Below, one piece after another: positions 7,409 to 15,404 of a stretch of DNA of 64,000 bases. The stretch covers positions 1 to 64,000 of the forward strand of contig JAUHYU010000008.1 of the NCBI GenBank assembly GCA_030426345.1. Direction: 5' to 3'. Made by a program: the position numbers and the translations under genes. Position 1 is the first letter of the stretch, and each line of letters starts with the position of its first letter. Source of the DNA: Bacteroidia bacterium. Lineage in GTDB: Bacteria; Bacteroidota; Bacteroidia; Cytophagales; Cyclobacteriaceae. The notes under the pieces were generated by a model that made no database searches, was not told the origin of the DNA, and worked only from the letters and a program-made list of their open reading frames with translations.

Positions 7409-9721
7409 ATGGCCCCTATTCATCTTTTCAATAGATACAAATTATCCTTTCTAATATTTGCTGTAGCTTCAATTTGGTGCGGGACGATGGTATTTTACAG
7501 TTGTAGTGAAAAGCCAAAAGAAGCTGAAAACGTAGCTGTTTCTACCTCCAAACATGCACATGATGTATTGAACAATTCGGACTATCTCGGCAGTGAATCT
7601 TGCAAATCGTGTCATGAAGCGGAATATGCCAATTGGAAAGGATCTGATCACGAAAGAGCCATGATGGTGGCAGATTCTTCATCTGTATTGGCTGATTTTA
7701 ATACAACGTTTGAAAATCAGGGAGTTACGTCTAAGTTCTTCAAAAAAGATGGGAAGTACTTTGTAAATACGGAAGGAGGGGATGGTGAATACCATGACTA
7801 TGAAATTCTCTACACTTTTGGCGTTGAGCCATTGCAGCAATATATTGTCGAGTTTCCGAGGGGGAAATTCCAATGTTTGCGCACTGCATGGGATACAGAA
7901 AAGAACAAATGGTTTGATTTATACCCAGATATGAAAGTTGTTCATGACGAATGGATTCATTGGACTAAAGGCGGGCTGAACTGGAATATTATGTGTTCTG
8001 ATTGTCATTCCACTTTGGTGAAAAAGAATTATGACCCAGTTAAGGATGCTTACAATACTACTTTTGCTGAAATAAATGTGAGCTGTGAGTCTTGTCATGG
8101 AGCGGGCAAAGATCATATAGCTGTCATTGGTTCTGAGGCATACCTCAAAAGTGAGGACAGTGTAAAGAATATTGGAAAGCTATATATGCGTAAAAATGCC
8201 GCACCGGGGAAGTTGGTAGATGATTGCGCCAGATGTCATTCGCTCCGTACACAATACACTAAATTTTATGATCATGAAGGAACATATATGGATCACTATG
8301 CGCCTGATCTACTGAGGGACGGAGTGTATCATGCCGACGGACAGATTCTCGGAGAGGTTTATGTATATGGGTCTTTCATACAAAGTAAGATGTATGCTAA
8401 TAATGTAAAATGCAACGATTGCCACAATGTGCACTCCCTCGAATTGAAAGTCAAGGGAAATGCGTTGTGCCTTCAATGCCATGAGCCAGCAAAATATGAA
8501 AGTGAAACTCATCATTTCCATCAATTGAATACAGAGTCTGCTGAGTGCATCAGTTGTCACATGCCTGGGCGAACCTATATGGGAAATGATTTTAGGAGAG
8601 ATCATAGTTTCAGAGTACCCAGACCGGATCTGAGCGTGAAATTTGATACGCCTAATTCTTGCAATGGATCAGGCTGCCACGATGACAAATCATCGGAATG
8701 GGCCGCAGCAGCAATCAAAAAATGGTATGGGCCAGATCGCGCCAAACACTTTTCTGAAGCATTGGCTTTTGGCCGTACCCGTGACCCTGAGGCGATTCCA
8801 GATCTGATCGATCTGGCTACAGACCAAACCCAGCCGGCCATTGCCCGCTCGACTGCGGTTATGTATCTTGGAGAATCTGTTGATCCCGGAGCTTTTCAGG
8901 CGATTGCCTCCCTGCTAAGTGACAAAGAACCTTTGGTGCGATATACATCGGCTCGACAAGTAGATGTGCTACCACCCGAAAATAAAGCCCAATTACTAGC
9001 TCCGTTGTTGGTAGATAATGTACGCACCGTGCGCATTGCAGCACTTGGTTCACTGGTAGGGGTGCCAAAAAATATGATGAGCAATCTTGACCAAGCCAAT
9101 TATGATCAGGTGTTTAAATCATACTGGACAGGATTGCAGCTAAGGTCTGATTTTCCAGGTGGGCAAATGGAAATTGCACAATATTATGATCGCACAGGAA
9201 ATATCTCGTTGGCCGAGCAGGCGTACGTCCGAGCCATTGAAATTGACAGCTATTATAATCCTGCCAGGATAAATCTAGCCGGATTGTACTATAACCAAAA
9301 GAGATTTGCAGAAGCAGAAAAGTTATTCAAGAAAGTGATAGAATTGGAACCTGCCTTTGGGCAAGCTTATTATTCACTAGGGTTGCTTTATGCCGAACAA
9401 AATAAAATGCTTGAGGCGGTTGAATACATGAAGCTGGCCACAGAAAAAATCGATTATAATGATCGGGTTCCTTATAATTATGGGCTGATATTGCAACAAT
9501 TGGGTAAGAGGGATGAAGCAGAGTTGGCATTTAAAAGAGGCTTATCTATCAATCCAAATTCTACTTCCAATCTGTACGCGCTCGGATATTTGTATTTTGA
9601 ACAAAAGCGATTTAAAGAGGCAGCGCCAGTCTTGCAAAGGCTTTTGGCTCTGGAGCCTGAAAACCAACAATATCAACAAATTTACAGCACGATTCAGCAA
9701 GCTTTGGGACAAAACCAGTAA
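7409..9721 (+). CDS. Eight-heme c-type cytochrome fused to HEAT and TPR repeats
   Basis: A lipoprotein of about 770 residues combining electron transfer and protein-interaction modules. I chose ATG 7409 over a TTG 27 bases upstream because it gives a standard lipoprotein signal ending in FYSC. The cytochrome part has seven CXXCH sites (CKSCH, CSDCH, CESCH, CARCH, CNDCH, CLQCH, CISCH) and one CX4CH site (CNGSGCH), hence eight predicted hemes. HEAT-like helices follow (DPEAIPDLIDLA, PLVRYTSARQ, VRTVRIAALG), then about four TPRs to the C-terminus. It probably sits at the outer face of the inner membrane or on the outer membrane and moves electrons to or from an unknown oxidoreductase; no such partner is adjacent. 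Confidence 0.85.
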   Translation: MAPIHLFNRYKLSFLIFAVASIWCGTMVFYSCSEKPKEAENVAVSTSKHAHDVLNNSDYLGSESCKSCHEAEYANWKGSDHERAMMVADSSSVLADFNTTFENQGVTSKFFKKDGKYFVNTEGGDGEYHDYEILYTFGVEPLQQYIVEFPRGKFQCLRTAWDTEKNKWFDLYPDMKVVHDEWIHWTKGGLNWNIMCSDCHSTLVKKNYDPVKDAYNTTFAEINVSCESCHGAGKDHIAVIGSEAYLKSEDSVKNIGKLYMRKNAAPGKLVDDCARCHSLRTQYTKFYDHEGTYMDHYAPDLLRDGVYHADGQILGEVYVYGSFIQSKMYANNVKCNDCHNVHSLELKVKGNALCLQCHEPAKYESETHHFHQLNTESAECISCHMPGRTYMGNDFRRDHSFRVPRPDLSVKFDTPNSCNGSGCHDDKSSEWAAAAIKKWYGPDRAKHFSEALAFGRTRDPEAIPDLIDLATDQTQPAIARSTAVMYLGESVDPGAFQAIASLLSDKEPLVRYTSARQVDVLPPENKAQLLAPLLVDNVRTVRIAALGSLVGVPKNMMSNLDQANYDQVFKSYWTGLQLRSDFPGGQMEIAQYYDRTGNISLAEQAYVRAIEIDSYYNPARINLAGLYYNQKRFAEAEKLFKKVIELEPAFGQAYYSLGLLYAEQNKMLEAVEYMKLATEKIDYNDRVPYNYGLILQQLGKRDEAELAFKRGLSINPNSTSNLYALGYLYFEQKRFKEAAPVLQRLLALEPENQQYQQIYSTIQQALGQNQ

Positions 9722-9846
9722 AAAAGTTTTACAGGTGCGGAAATGAATGACAAACCTTACGTTTCAGATGAAGGATAAAGTTTGGCATAATATAAGTTCT
9801 TTGGAGATTTTCTTAAATTCATCCAAAACGATTGCTTCATGGATTT

Positions 9847-12030
9847 ATGGCACTTATAGTTAAGAAACATATCGCTACAGGGATCACTTGGGTCGCCATT
9901 GAGGCAGCGGATGTTTATATCTGTTGTGGCTGTCCGCCCGATGCTGTTAAGCATTTGAAAAAAGCTGGTATAATCCATGAATTGCGTGGGGATGAAAAAA
10001 TTGAGACAGGACCGAATTGCATCCTGCTATCTGATACTTTAATTCAGAATGGGCAAATCGACAATTTGGCGGAGTTTCCGGTTTTACAAATGCTGTACAT
10101 GCAGGGAACTAATCTTCCTGATCATGCGAATTACAAAAAATTCCGTCCAATGCTCATTGGATGTGCAGATCAAGTAAAATCTCAAATCAATTATATTGCT
10201 GTTGGAAATCATGGACTTGCTACGGAAGAGGAAATCAGAGACACTGGGATTCCGGAAGTAATTTCAAAAAAAATATTTACTACCAAGACTTATTTTTCTG
10301 GAGGAAAGATTACTCCTGTTGAGGAATTGGTAACACCACGTATCCTCGAAGATGAGCAAATAGAAATAAAAAATGGCGTTTTTATTTCTAGGATAGCAAT
10401 CAATAAATTCGATATTTCTTATGAACATGAGACCATTTCCGTTGATCTGAATTTGTCAGAAAAAACACATTTTACCGCGCCATATTCATTGCCTTTAAGC
10501 AAAATAGAACCTGATGTTTTTTCAATTACACATTCTGGTGAGGGCAATGGCTGGGATGTCAATAGACCTTGTATGGCGGGTATAATACGCCATCGTGATC
10601 ACATTTACCTTGTAGATGCCGGGCCAAATATTTTGAATAATCTGGAACATTTGAGTATTGGGATTTCAGAAATCGAAGGCATATTTTTAAGCCATATTCA
10701 CGACGATCATTTTGCCGGAATAACGGAATTGTTACGTACGGAGCGAAAATTGAATTTATATGCTACGGCCTTGATTCATAAGACTGCAGAGCGCAAACTC
10801 AAAGCTCTTTTGAATTCGGAAATGGATTTGCTCCAAATGTCTTTTAATTGCATTGATCTGAAACCGGATGAATGGAATATTCTCCAGGGCATGGAAATTA
10901 AGCCCTTTTATTCGCCCCATACAGTTGAGACGAATGTCTTTCATTTTAGGGTTTTGGAAGGTCAGAATTATAAAACTTATGTCCATCTTTCAGACGCCAT
11001 AAATTTTAATACCTATCGGCAAATAATAGATACATCTCAGGGTATTTTCTCCGAGGCAGATATGGATTATGTAAAAGAAGCCTATTTATCCAAAGTGGAT
11101 TTGAAGAAAATCGATGTTGGTGGCGGATTGATTCATGGAAATTTGTCGGATTATGCAAAAGATAATTCAGGGTTATTGGTGATGGCACATACCGATGGTT
11201 TTCCAAATTCAGAGCAGAGCAATATCATAAATGTAAATTTTGGAGAAACTCATGTGCTTATCCATCATGAAGATTTCTCGATTTGGAAAAAAAGAGCCAT
11301 TGAATTTTTGCGGGTTTATTTCCCGATGTTGAATAAAGCCCATATTGAGGAATTAATCGGCCTTATGGGCATTAGAGAGTTTTCACCGGGTGAAATGCTT
11401 CCGAAATCCATGGATTCAAAAGGCAATTGCTTTTTGATTTTAAGTGGATTGGTTGAGCAGAAAAATGAAAGTAGAATGCGCTTTGATGCAGGCAATATTG
11501 TTGGAAACACAAATAAGTATTTTGGTTATTCTGATCAAGAAACTTATTCAGCTCTGAGCTACGTGACTTGTATGGAAATGGATGAAGAATCCATGGATCA
11601 ATTGATGCATGATCATCATTTGAAGGAGGCAATTGATGCTAGAAGAGATATTATTACCAAGCTGCAAAAGTCAGATGTTATTCAAAATATAGGTTCTACT
11701 GCCTTATTTACGCATTTGGCAAGTGCATTTGTAGAAGTCACAATCGCAAAAAATGACCTTTCCGAAGAATCGTTGCGAGACCATATTTACATTCTATTGG
11801 AAGGGAAGGTAAAAGCCCAATATTTCCATGGAAAGCAACAAAATGTTTTTCCATATGAATTTTTTGGAGGAGAAAATGTGTTGCAAAATTATAGGGAAAA
11901 CCCTAATTATATAATAGAAAATAATCTAAAGGTTTTGTCAATTTCGATAGATCAAGTGACGCTAATACCAAAGCTGATTTGGGCAATGATCGATTTGGAA
12001 GAGGAGAGGTGTCAAAAGTTTTCAAAATAA
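9847..12030 (+). CDS. Metallo-beta-lactamase-fold protein with two cyclic-nucleotide-binding-like domains
   Basis: A cytoplasmic protein of 727 residues without signal peptide. ATG 9847 is preferred over a TTG 15 bases upstream. Residues 1 to about 215 form a domain I do not recognise (contains CCGCPPDAVKHLKKAG). A metallo-beta-lactamase fold follows, with the metal motif HIHDDH (H283, H285, D287, H288) and later HLSDA and VGGGLIHGNLSD. Residues about 505-600 and 605-725 look like two diverged cyclic-nucleotide-binding domains (FLILSGLVEQ, IYILLEGKVK), both lacking the canonical phosphate-binding FGE...RSA signature. One possible role is a cyclic-nucleotide phosphodiesterase or regulated hydrolase; this is inference. 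The next gene begins 15 bases later and also has such a domain. Confidence 0.75.
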   Translation: MALIVKKHIATGITWVAIEAADVYICCGCPPDAVKHLKKAGIIHELRGDEKIETGPNCILLSDTLIQNGQIDNLAEFPVLQMLYMQGTNLPDHANYKKFRPMLIGCADQVKSQINYIAVGNHGLATEEEIRDTGIPEVISKKIFTTKTYFSGGKITPVEELVTPRILEDEQIEIKNGVFISRIAINKFDISYEHETISVDLNLSEKTHFTAPYSLPLSKIEPDVFSITHSGEGNGWDVNRPCMAGIIRHRDHIYLVDAGPNILNNLEHLSIGISEIEGIFLSHIHDDHFAGITELLRTERKLNLYATALIHKTAERKLKALLNSEMDLLQMSFNCIDLKPDEWNILQGMEIKPFYSPHTVETNVFHFRVLEGQNYKTYVHLSDAINFNTYRQIIDTSQGIFSEADMDYVKEAYLSKVDLKKIDVGGGLIHGNLSDYAKDNSGLLVMAHTDGFPNSEQSNIINVNFGETHVLIHHEDFSIWKKRAIEFLRVYFPMLNKAHIEELIGLMGIREFSPGEMLPKSMDSKGNCFLILSGLVEQKNESRMRFDAGNIVGNTNKYFGYSDQETYSALSYVTCMEMDEESMDQLMHDHHLKEAIDARRDIITKLQKSDVIQNIGSTALFTHLASAFVEVTIAKNDLSEESLRDHIYILLEGKVKAQYFHGKQQNVFPYEFFGGENVLQNYRENPNYIIENNLKVLSISIDQVTLIPKLIWAMIDLEEERCQKFSK

Positions 12031-12045
12031 AATAATGAATAGAAA

Positions 12046-13440
12046 GTGAACGAATTGCAGAAGGGTAAAATATTAAGGGGTTTGAATCAAACCGCCATCT
12101 TCAAAAATATCCCAGATGATGTTCTGATCAATCTTTCTGAAAAAGCAGGTTTGGAAACCTACTTGCCCGAAGAGGTGATCGTTTGGGAAAGTGACCCGAG
12201 CGATCGATTATTTATTACGATCAGCGGCATAGTAACTGTCAAGAAAGTTATTCCTGATAAAAGTGACAAGATATTTGCCTATTTACTTCCAGGGAGCACT
12301 TTTGGTGAAGTAGGAATACTGGAAAATAAGCCAAGGTCTGCTACCGTTTCTGCACTAACTGATGTAGAAACTTTGGTTTTTGATCGAGATTATTTTTTGC
12401 AAATCCTTTATGATTATCCTTCCGTGGCCATAGAGTTAGCAAAATTGTTGGGGCATTATCTCACGGAATCGAACAAACGCCTTACCAGAGGAGATAAGGA
12501 AAAAAGGGTTGTGTTGGTTTTTGATCTATTTCATACCCATGGCGCTACAGAGCTAGGCAAAAGATTGGCCGTAAGATTGAAAAATAACACTGATACGGGA
12601 ACGATATATGCCGAATATCCATTCAGAAATACGCTCTCGGCGGAATTGGATTTGTCCAAGGCAAAATCCAATGTATATCAGCATGACAGTGGACTGGATA
12701 TATTGCTGGAGAAGGAAGCTCAAGGAGGCACCAAAATGGCCCTGATGGTAGATAACCTGTTGAATACTTATGAAAATCTGATCATCTATTTGAATAAGGA
12801 TTTTAATGAGAATGTGGAACAAATACTGGAGAATGTCAACCAAGTGATCGTGGTAGGATCTGGTGATAAGGATCATTGGAATGCCATTTCAAACCTTCAT
12901 AAATCCATCAAATCACAAATTGAAAACAACAATACCAAGATATTTACCATATTGATCAACAATGGTTTAGAGGAAGATTTTAACGTTTCCCCTCCGCCCG
13001 ATTTTAATGTTGTATTTTCTAATGAAACAACAGATTATCAACTATGGTCCGGTGACAATGCGCATCTTGCTTCTGCATCTTTTGACGAAGCTGTAGAGAC
13101 TTTTGTGGATAGATTGCAGCGCAATAATCATATTGGCATTTTTATCCCTACCACGTTCGACGTCAATACACATTTTGATACAACGCCCTACATTGACAGA
13201 ACGTTGGCCTTTCTTGGCGAGCGTTTTGGTGGAGCGACGAGTGAAGAAGTTAAAGGGATTTGGAACAGCGAAGAAATTGGTCTGGTAGGGGAGACGCTCT
13301 TTAAAGTTCATACCTATGCGACATCTCGCGATCTCAAAGAGTATCTGGATGAAGTGGTGGAATATATTCGGGAAATAAAGAAAGAATTGAAACAGGAAGC
13401 CATGGCCATGGAAATCAACCAGAAACTCACATTGATCTAG
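12046..13440 (+). CDS. CRP-like cyclic-nucleotide sensor fused to P-loop-like and DUF3574-like domains, no DNA-binding domain
   Basis: A 464-residue cytoplasmic protein starting at GTG. Residues about 15-125 are a canonical cyclic-nucleotide-binding domain; the phosphate-binding cassette FGEVGILENKPRSATV starts at residue 86 with the key Glu88 and Arg97 intact, so cAMP or cGMP binding is likely. Residues about 145-335 resemble a P-loop/Rossmann fold (VVLVFDLFHTHGATELG) like the middle region of bacterial NTE/patatin proteins, but without a clear Walker A lysine or any patatin domain. The C-terminal part has FGGAT at 394-398 and a helical tail, resembling DUF3574-type domains. There is no helix-turn-helix. 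It forms an operon with the upstream gene. Confidence 0.72.
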   Translation: MNELQKGKILRGLNQTAIFKNIPDDVLINLSEKAGLETYLPEEVIVWESDPSDRLFITISGIVTVKKVIPDKSDKIFAYLLPGSTFGEVGILENKPRSATVSALTDVETLVFDRDYFLQILYDYPSVAIELAKLLGHYLTESNKRLTRGDKEKRVVLVFDLFHTHGATELGKRLAVRLKNNTDTGTIYAEYPFRNTLSAELDLSKAKSNVYQHDSGLDILLEKEAQGGTKMALMVDNLLNTYENLIIYLNKDFNENVEQILENVNQVIVVGSGDKDHWNAISNLHKSIKSQIENNNTKIFTILINNGLEEDFNVSPPPDFNVVFSNETTDYQLWSGDNAHLASASFDEAVETFVDRLQRNNHIGIFIPTTFDVNTHFDTTPYIDRTLAFLGERFGGATSEEVKGIWNSEEIGLVGETLFKVHTYATSRDLKEYLDEVVEYIREIKKELKQEAMAMEINQKLTLI

Positions 13441-13487
13441 CCTTTGTTTTGAGGTGAAATGTCTTAAAGATCCATGAAAAAAACTTA

Positions 13488-13530
13488 AAAAAAGCTAAGT
13501 GGTTTTGCCTCCTTGGTAGTTAGCTTTTTT
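13488..13530 (+). terminator. Intrinsic terminator after the CRP-like gene
   Basis: An 11-bp inverted repeat, AAAAAAGCTAA at 13488-13498 against TTAGCTTTTTT at 13520-13530, with a 21-base loop and a T-run, 47 bases after the stop codon. Confidence 0.7.
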
Positions 13531-13563
13531 GTCGATTTCATTTCTATATTTCATTTCTCAATT

Positions 13564-13571
13564 TATCTTTG
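13564..13571 (+). promoter_or_regulatory. Bacteroidota -7 promoter element (TATCTTTG)
   Basis: TATCTTTG matches TAnnTTTG exactly. Transcription would begin near 13578, which is after a possible in-frame ATG at 13529 and before the ATG at 13598, so this element also decides the start of the dehydrogenase gene. The same octamer precedes the esterase gene on the minus strand (18637-18644). Confidence 0.55.
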
Positions 13572-13597
13572 TGCGACTTTTTACTGTCCTGATTTTT

Positions 13598-14389
13598 ATG
13601 AATTCTAAAAACGACTATGCACTTATTACAGGTGCTAGCTTGGGTATCGGAAGAGAAATTGCCAGAGAGCTTTCCAGAAGAAATATAAATACACTACTTG
13701 TTGCTTTAGAGGCACCAGAGCTTTATGAGTTAAAGCAAGAGATTTCTGATAGTTACAACACTAAGGTAGACGCGATCGGGGTGGATCTCACTGATGCTAA
13801 TGCAGCGCAAGTGGTTTTTGATTGGTGCAACGATAAAAACTATAATATTTCCATACTTATAAATAATGCTGGATTTGGAGATGGAGGAAGGTTTGAAGAC
13901 ATTCCGTTGGAGCGGTATTTCAAAATGATCGACCTAAACAATAAGGCTTATATTGCCATGATTCATAAATTCTTGCCCAAGCTGAAGAATCAGGGTTACG
14001 GACATATTATGAATACCAGCAGTATGGAGGCTTATATTCCATTGCCTTACAAAGCTGTATATACCGGAACTAAAAATTTTGTGTATGCATATTCATTGTC
14101 GCTTAATGAAGAAGTGCGGCATCATGGAGTAAAGGTTAGTATTTTGTGTCCTGGACCAGTGTTGACAAATGAAGGTGGGTTGAAACGGATTCAGTCACAG
14201 GGAGGCAAAGCCAATCTAATCGTGATGATGCCTGACAAAGTGGCGAAGATAGCTGTTAAAAATATGCTGAAAGGAATGATGGTTATTAATCCTGGAAAAA
14301 TGAATTGGTGGATCATCAAACTCGTAAAGTTTATTCCAACAAGAGTTAAGATGGCGATTTTAGAAAAAATGTTCCGGGTTTATAAATGA
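13598..14389 (+). CDS. Short-chain dehydrogenase/reductase
   Basis: A 263-residue classical SDR. The cofactor motif TGASLGIG begins at residue 11, NNAG is near residue 88, and the catalytic pair is in YTGTK. The acidic/basic residues after the second strand do not fix NAD versus NADP preference. I start at ATG 13598 because the upstream extension would add a hydrophobic, non-SDR N-terminus and would precede the predicted promoter. The C-terminal segment (MNWWIIKLVKFIPTRVK) is amphipathic and hydrophobic, as in SDRs acting on lipids, but the substrate is unknown. It overlaps the convergent SDR gene by 10 bases. Confidence 0.85.
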   Translation: MNSKNDYALITGASLGIGREIARELSRRNINTLLVALEAPELYELKQEISDSYNTKVDAIGVDLTDANAAQVVFDWCNDKNYNISILINNAGFGDGGRFEDIPLERYFKMIDLNNKAYIAMIHKFLPKLKNQGYGHIMNTSSMEAYIPLPYKAVYTGTKNFVYAYSLSLNEEVRHHGVKVSILCPGPVLTNEGGLKRIQSQGGKANLIVMMPDKVAKIAVKNMLKGMMVINPGKMNWWIIKLVKFIPTRVKMAILEKMFRVYK

Positions 14390-15267
14390 TCTGCTTTTTC
14401 CAAGGTCGAAAAGTAATCATCAAGGCTACAAAAATCCATACAAATTTGCCAGATCTTTGCAGCATCTTCAGTATTGTAAGATCGCTTTGACGAAGGCTTT
14501 GATTTGCATTTGTCCCAGTATTTGCCACTTTGTCCTTTTACTTCATTTGATGTGGCAAGAAAAATAGAAGTCTCTGCCCCCTTGGCAGGACTTACTCCGC
14601 CCAAACGTCGAATTTTCCATGCCAGGCTATGAAGAGAGATGGTATGTTTTAGACCTATATCCGTTTTTACGAGGCCTGGCTGCACGCAATTGATGGAAAT
14701 ATGATTTATATTTTTTGCTTTTAGCAAGCGGTCAAGTTCATACACAAACATAGTATTGGCCAACTTCGATTGTGCATAAGCTTTGAGTCCATGGTATTTT
14801 TTGCCGAGTGTCAGATCTTCAAAATGGATTTTTCCTTTAAAGTGAGAATCTGAACCCACGCAAATTACTCTTGCGTCTTCTGATTTGTTCAGCGCACCGA
14901 GAAGCTCATGGGTGAGTAAAAAATATGCTAAATGATTAACAGCAAATTGCCCTTCTACTCCTTCTTCCGTCAATTCAAGTTTCGACAACCAAGTTCCGGC
15001 ATTGTTTACCAATATGTCAATTTTATCAAATGACTGTAGTATTTTTTTAGCAGCCACCCTGATAGAAGATTGAGAGCTTAAGTCTACAATCACAAAATCG
15101 ATATTTTTATTTTGCGTTTTGGCTCTTATGGATTTTACGGCCTTTTCAGCCTTCTCCTCACTTCTGCACAATATGAGTACGTTCGCATTAAGATTGGCAA
15201 GGGCAAGAGCTGTTTCGAATCCTATTCCGGAATTTCCTCCTGTGACTATACAATTTTTTCCTTTCAT
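14380..15267 (-). CDS. Short-chain dehydrogenase, retinol-dehydrogenase-like
   Basis: A 295-residue SDR with TGGNSGIG at residues 9-16, NNAGTW, and catalytic YAQSK. The overall layout (VEGQFAVNHLAYFLLTHELL, then CVQPGLVKTDI) is that of the retinol dehydrogenase/WW-domain oxidoreductase-like branch. It would oxidise or reduce an alcohol or ketone with a nicotinamide cofactor in the cytoplasm. It is convergent with, and overlaps by 10 bases, the unrelated-by-strand SDR at 13598-14389. Sequence similarity between the two is low beyond the fold motifs, so they are not a recent duplication. Confidence 0.85.
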   Translation of the reverse strand: MKGKNCIVTGGNSGIGFETALALANLNANVLILCRSEEKAEKAVKSIRAKTQNKNIDFVIVDLSSQSSIRVAAKKILQSFDKIDILVNNAGTWLSKLELTEEGVEGQFAVNHLAYFLLTHELLGALNKSEDARVICVGSDSHFKGKIHFEDLTLGKKYHGLKAYAQSKLANTMFVYELDRLLKAKNINHISINCVQPGLVKTDIGLKHTISLHSLAWKIRRLGGVSPAKGAETSIFLATSNEVKGQSGKYWDKCKSKPSSKRSYNTEDAAKIWQICMDFCSLDDYFSTLEKADHL

Positions 15268-15342
15268 GGACTTTATGATATGGCGGTGAAGTTAATGCCC
15301 TTATTGCATTCGTCAAAGAATTTATAAACTGATTTGTAAAAC

Positions 15343-15376
15343 AAAAAGCATTTTGAAACTAATCAAAATGCTTTTT
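15343..15376 (-). terminator. Intrinsic terminator after the large esterase gene
   Basis: AAAAAGCATTTTGA (15343-15356) and its exact inverted copy (15363-15376) make a 14-bp stem with a 6-base loop. On the minus strand it ends in a T-run, 29 bases past the esterase stop. Confidence 0.8.
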
Positions 15377-15404
15377 GCTCTAGGTATTATTTTTTGCTGA
15401 GCGA

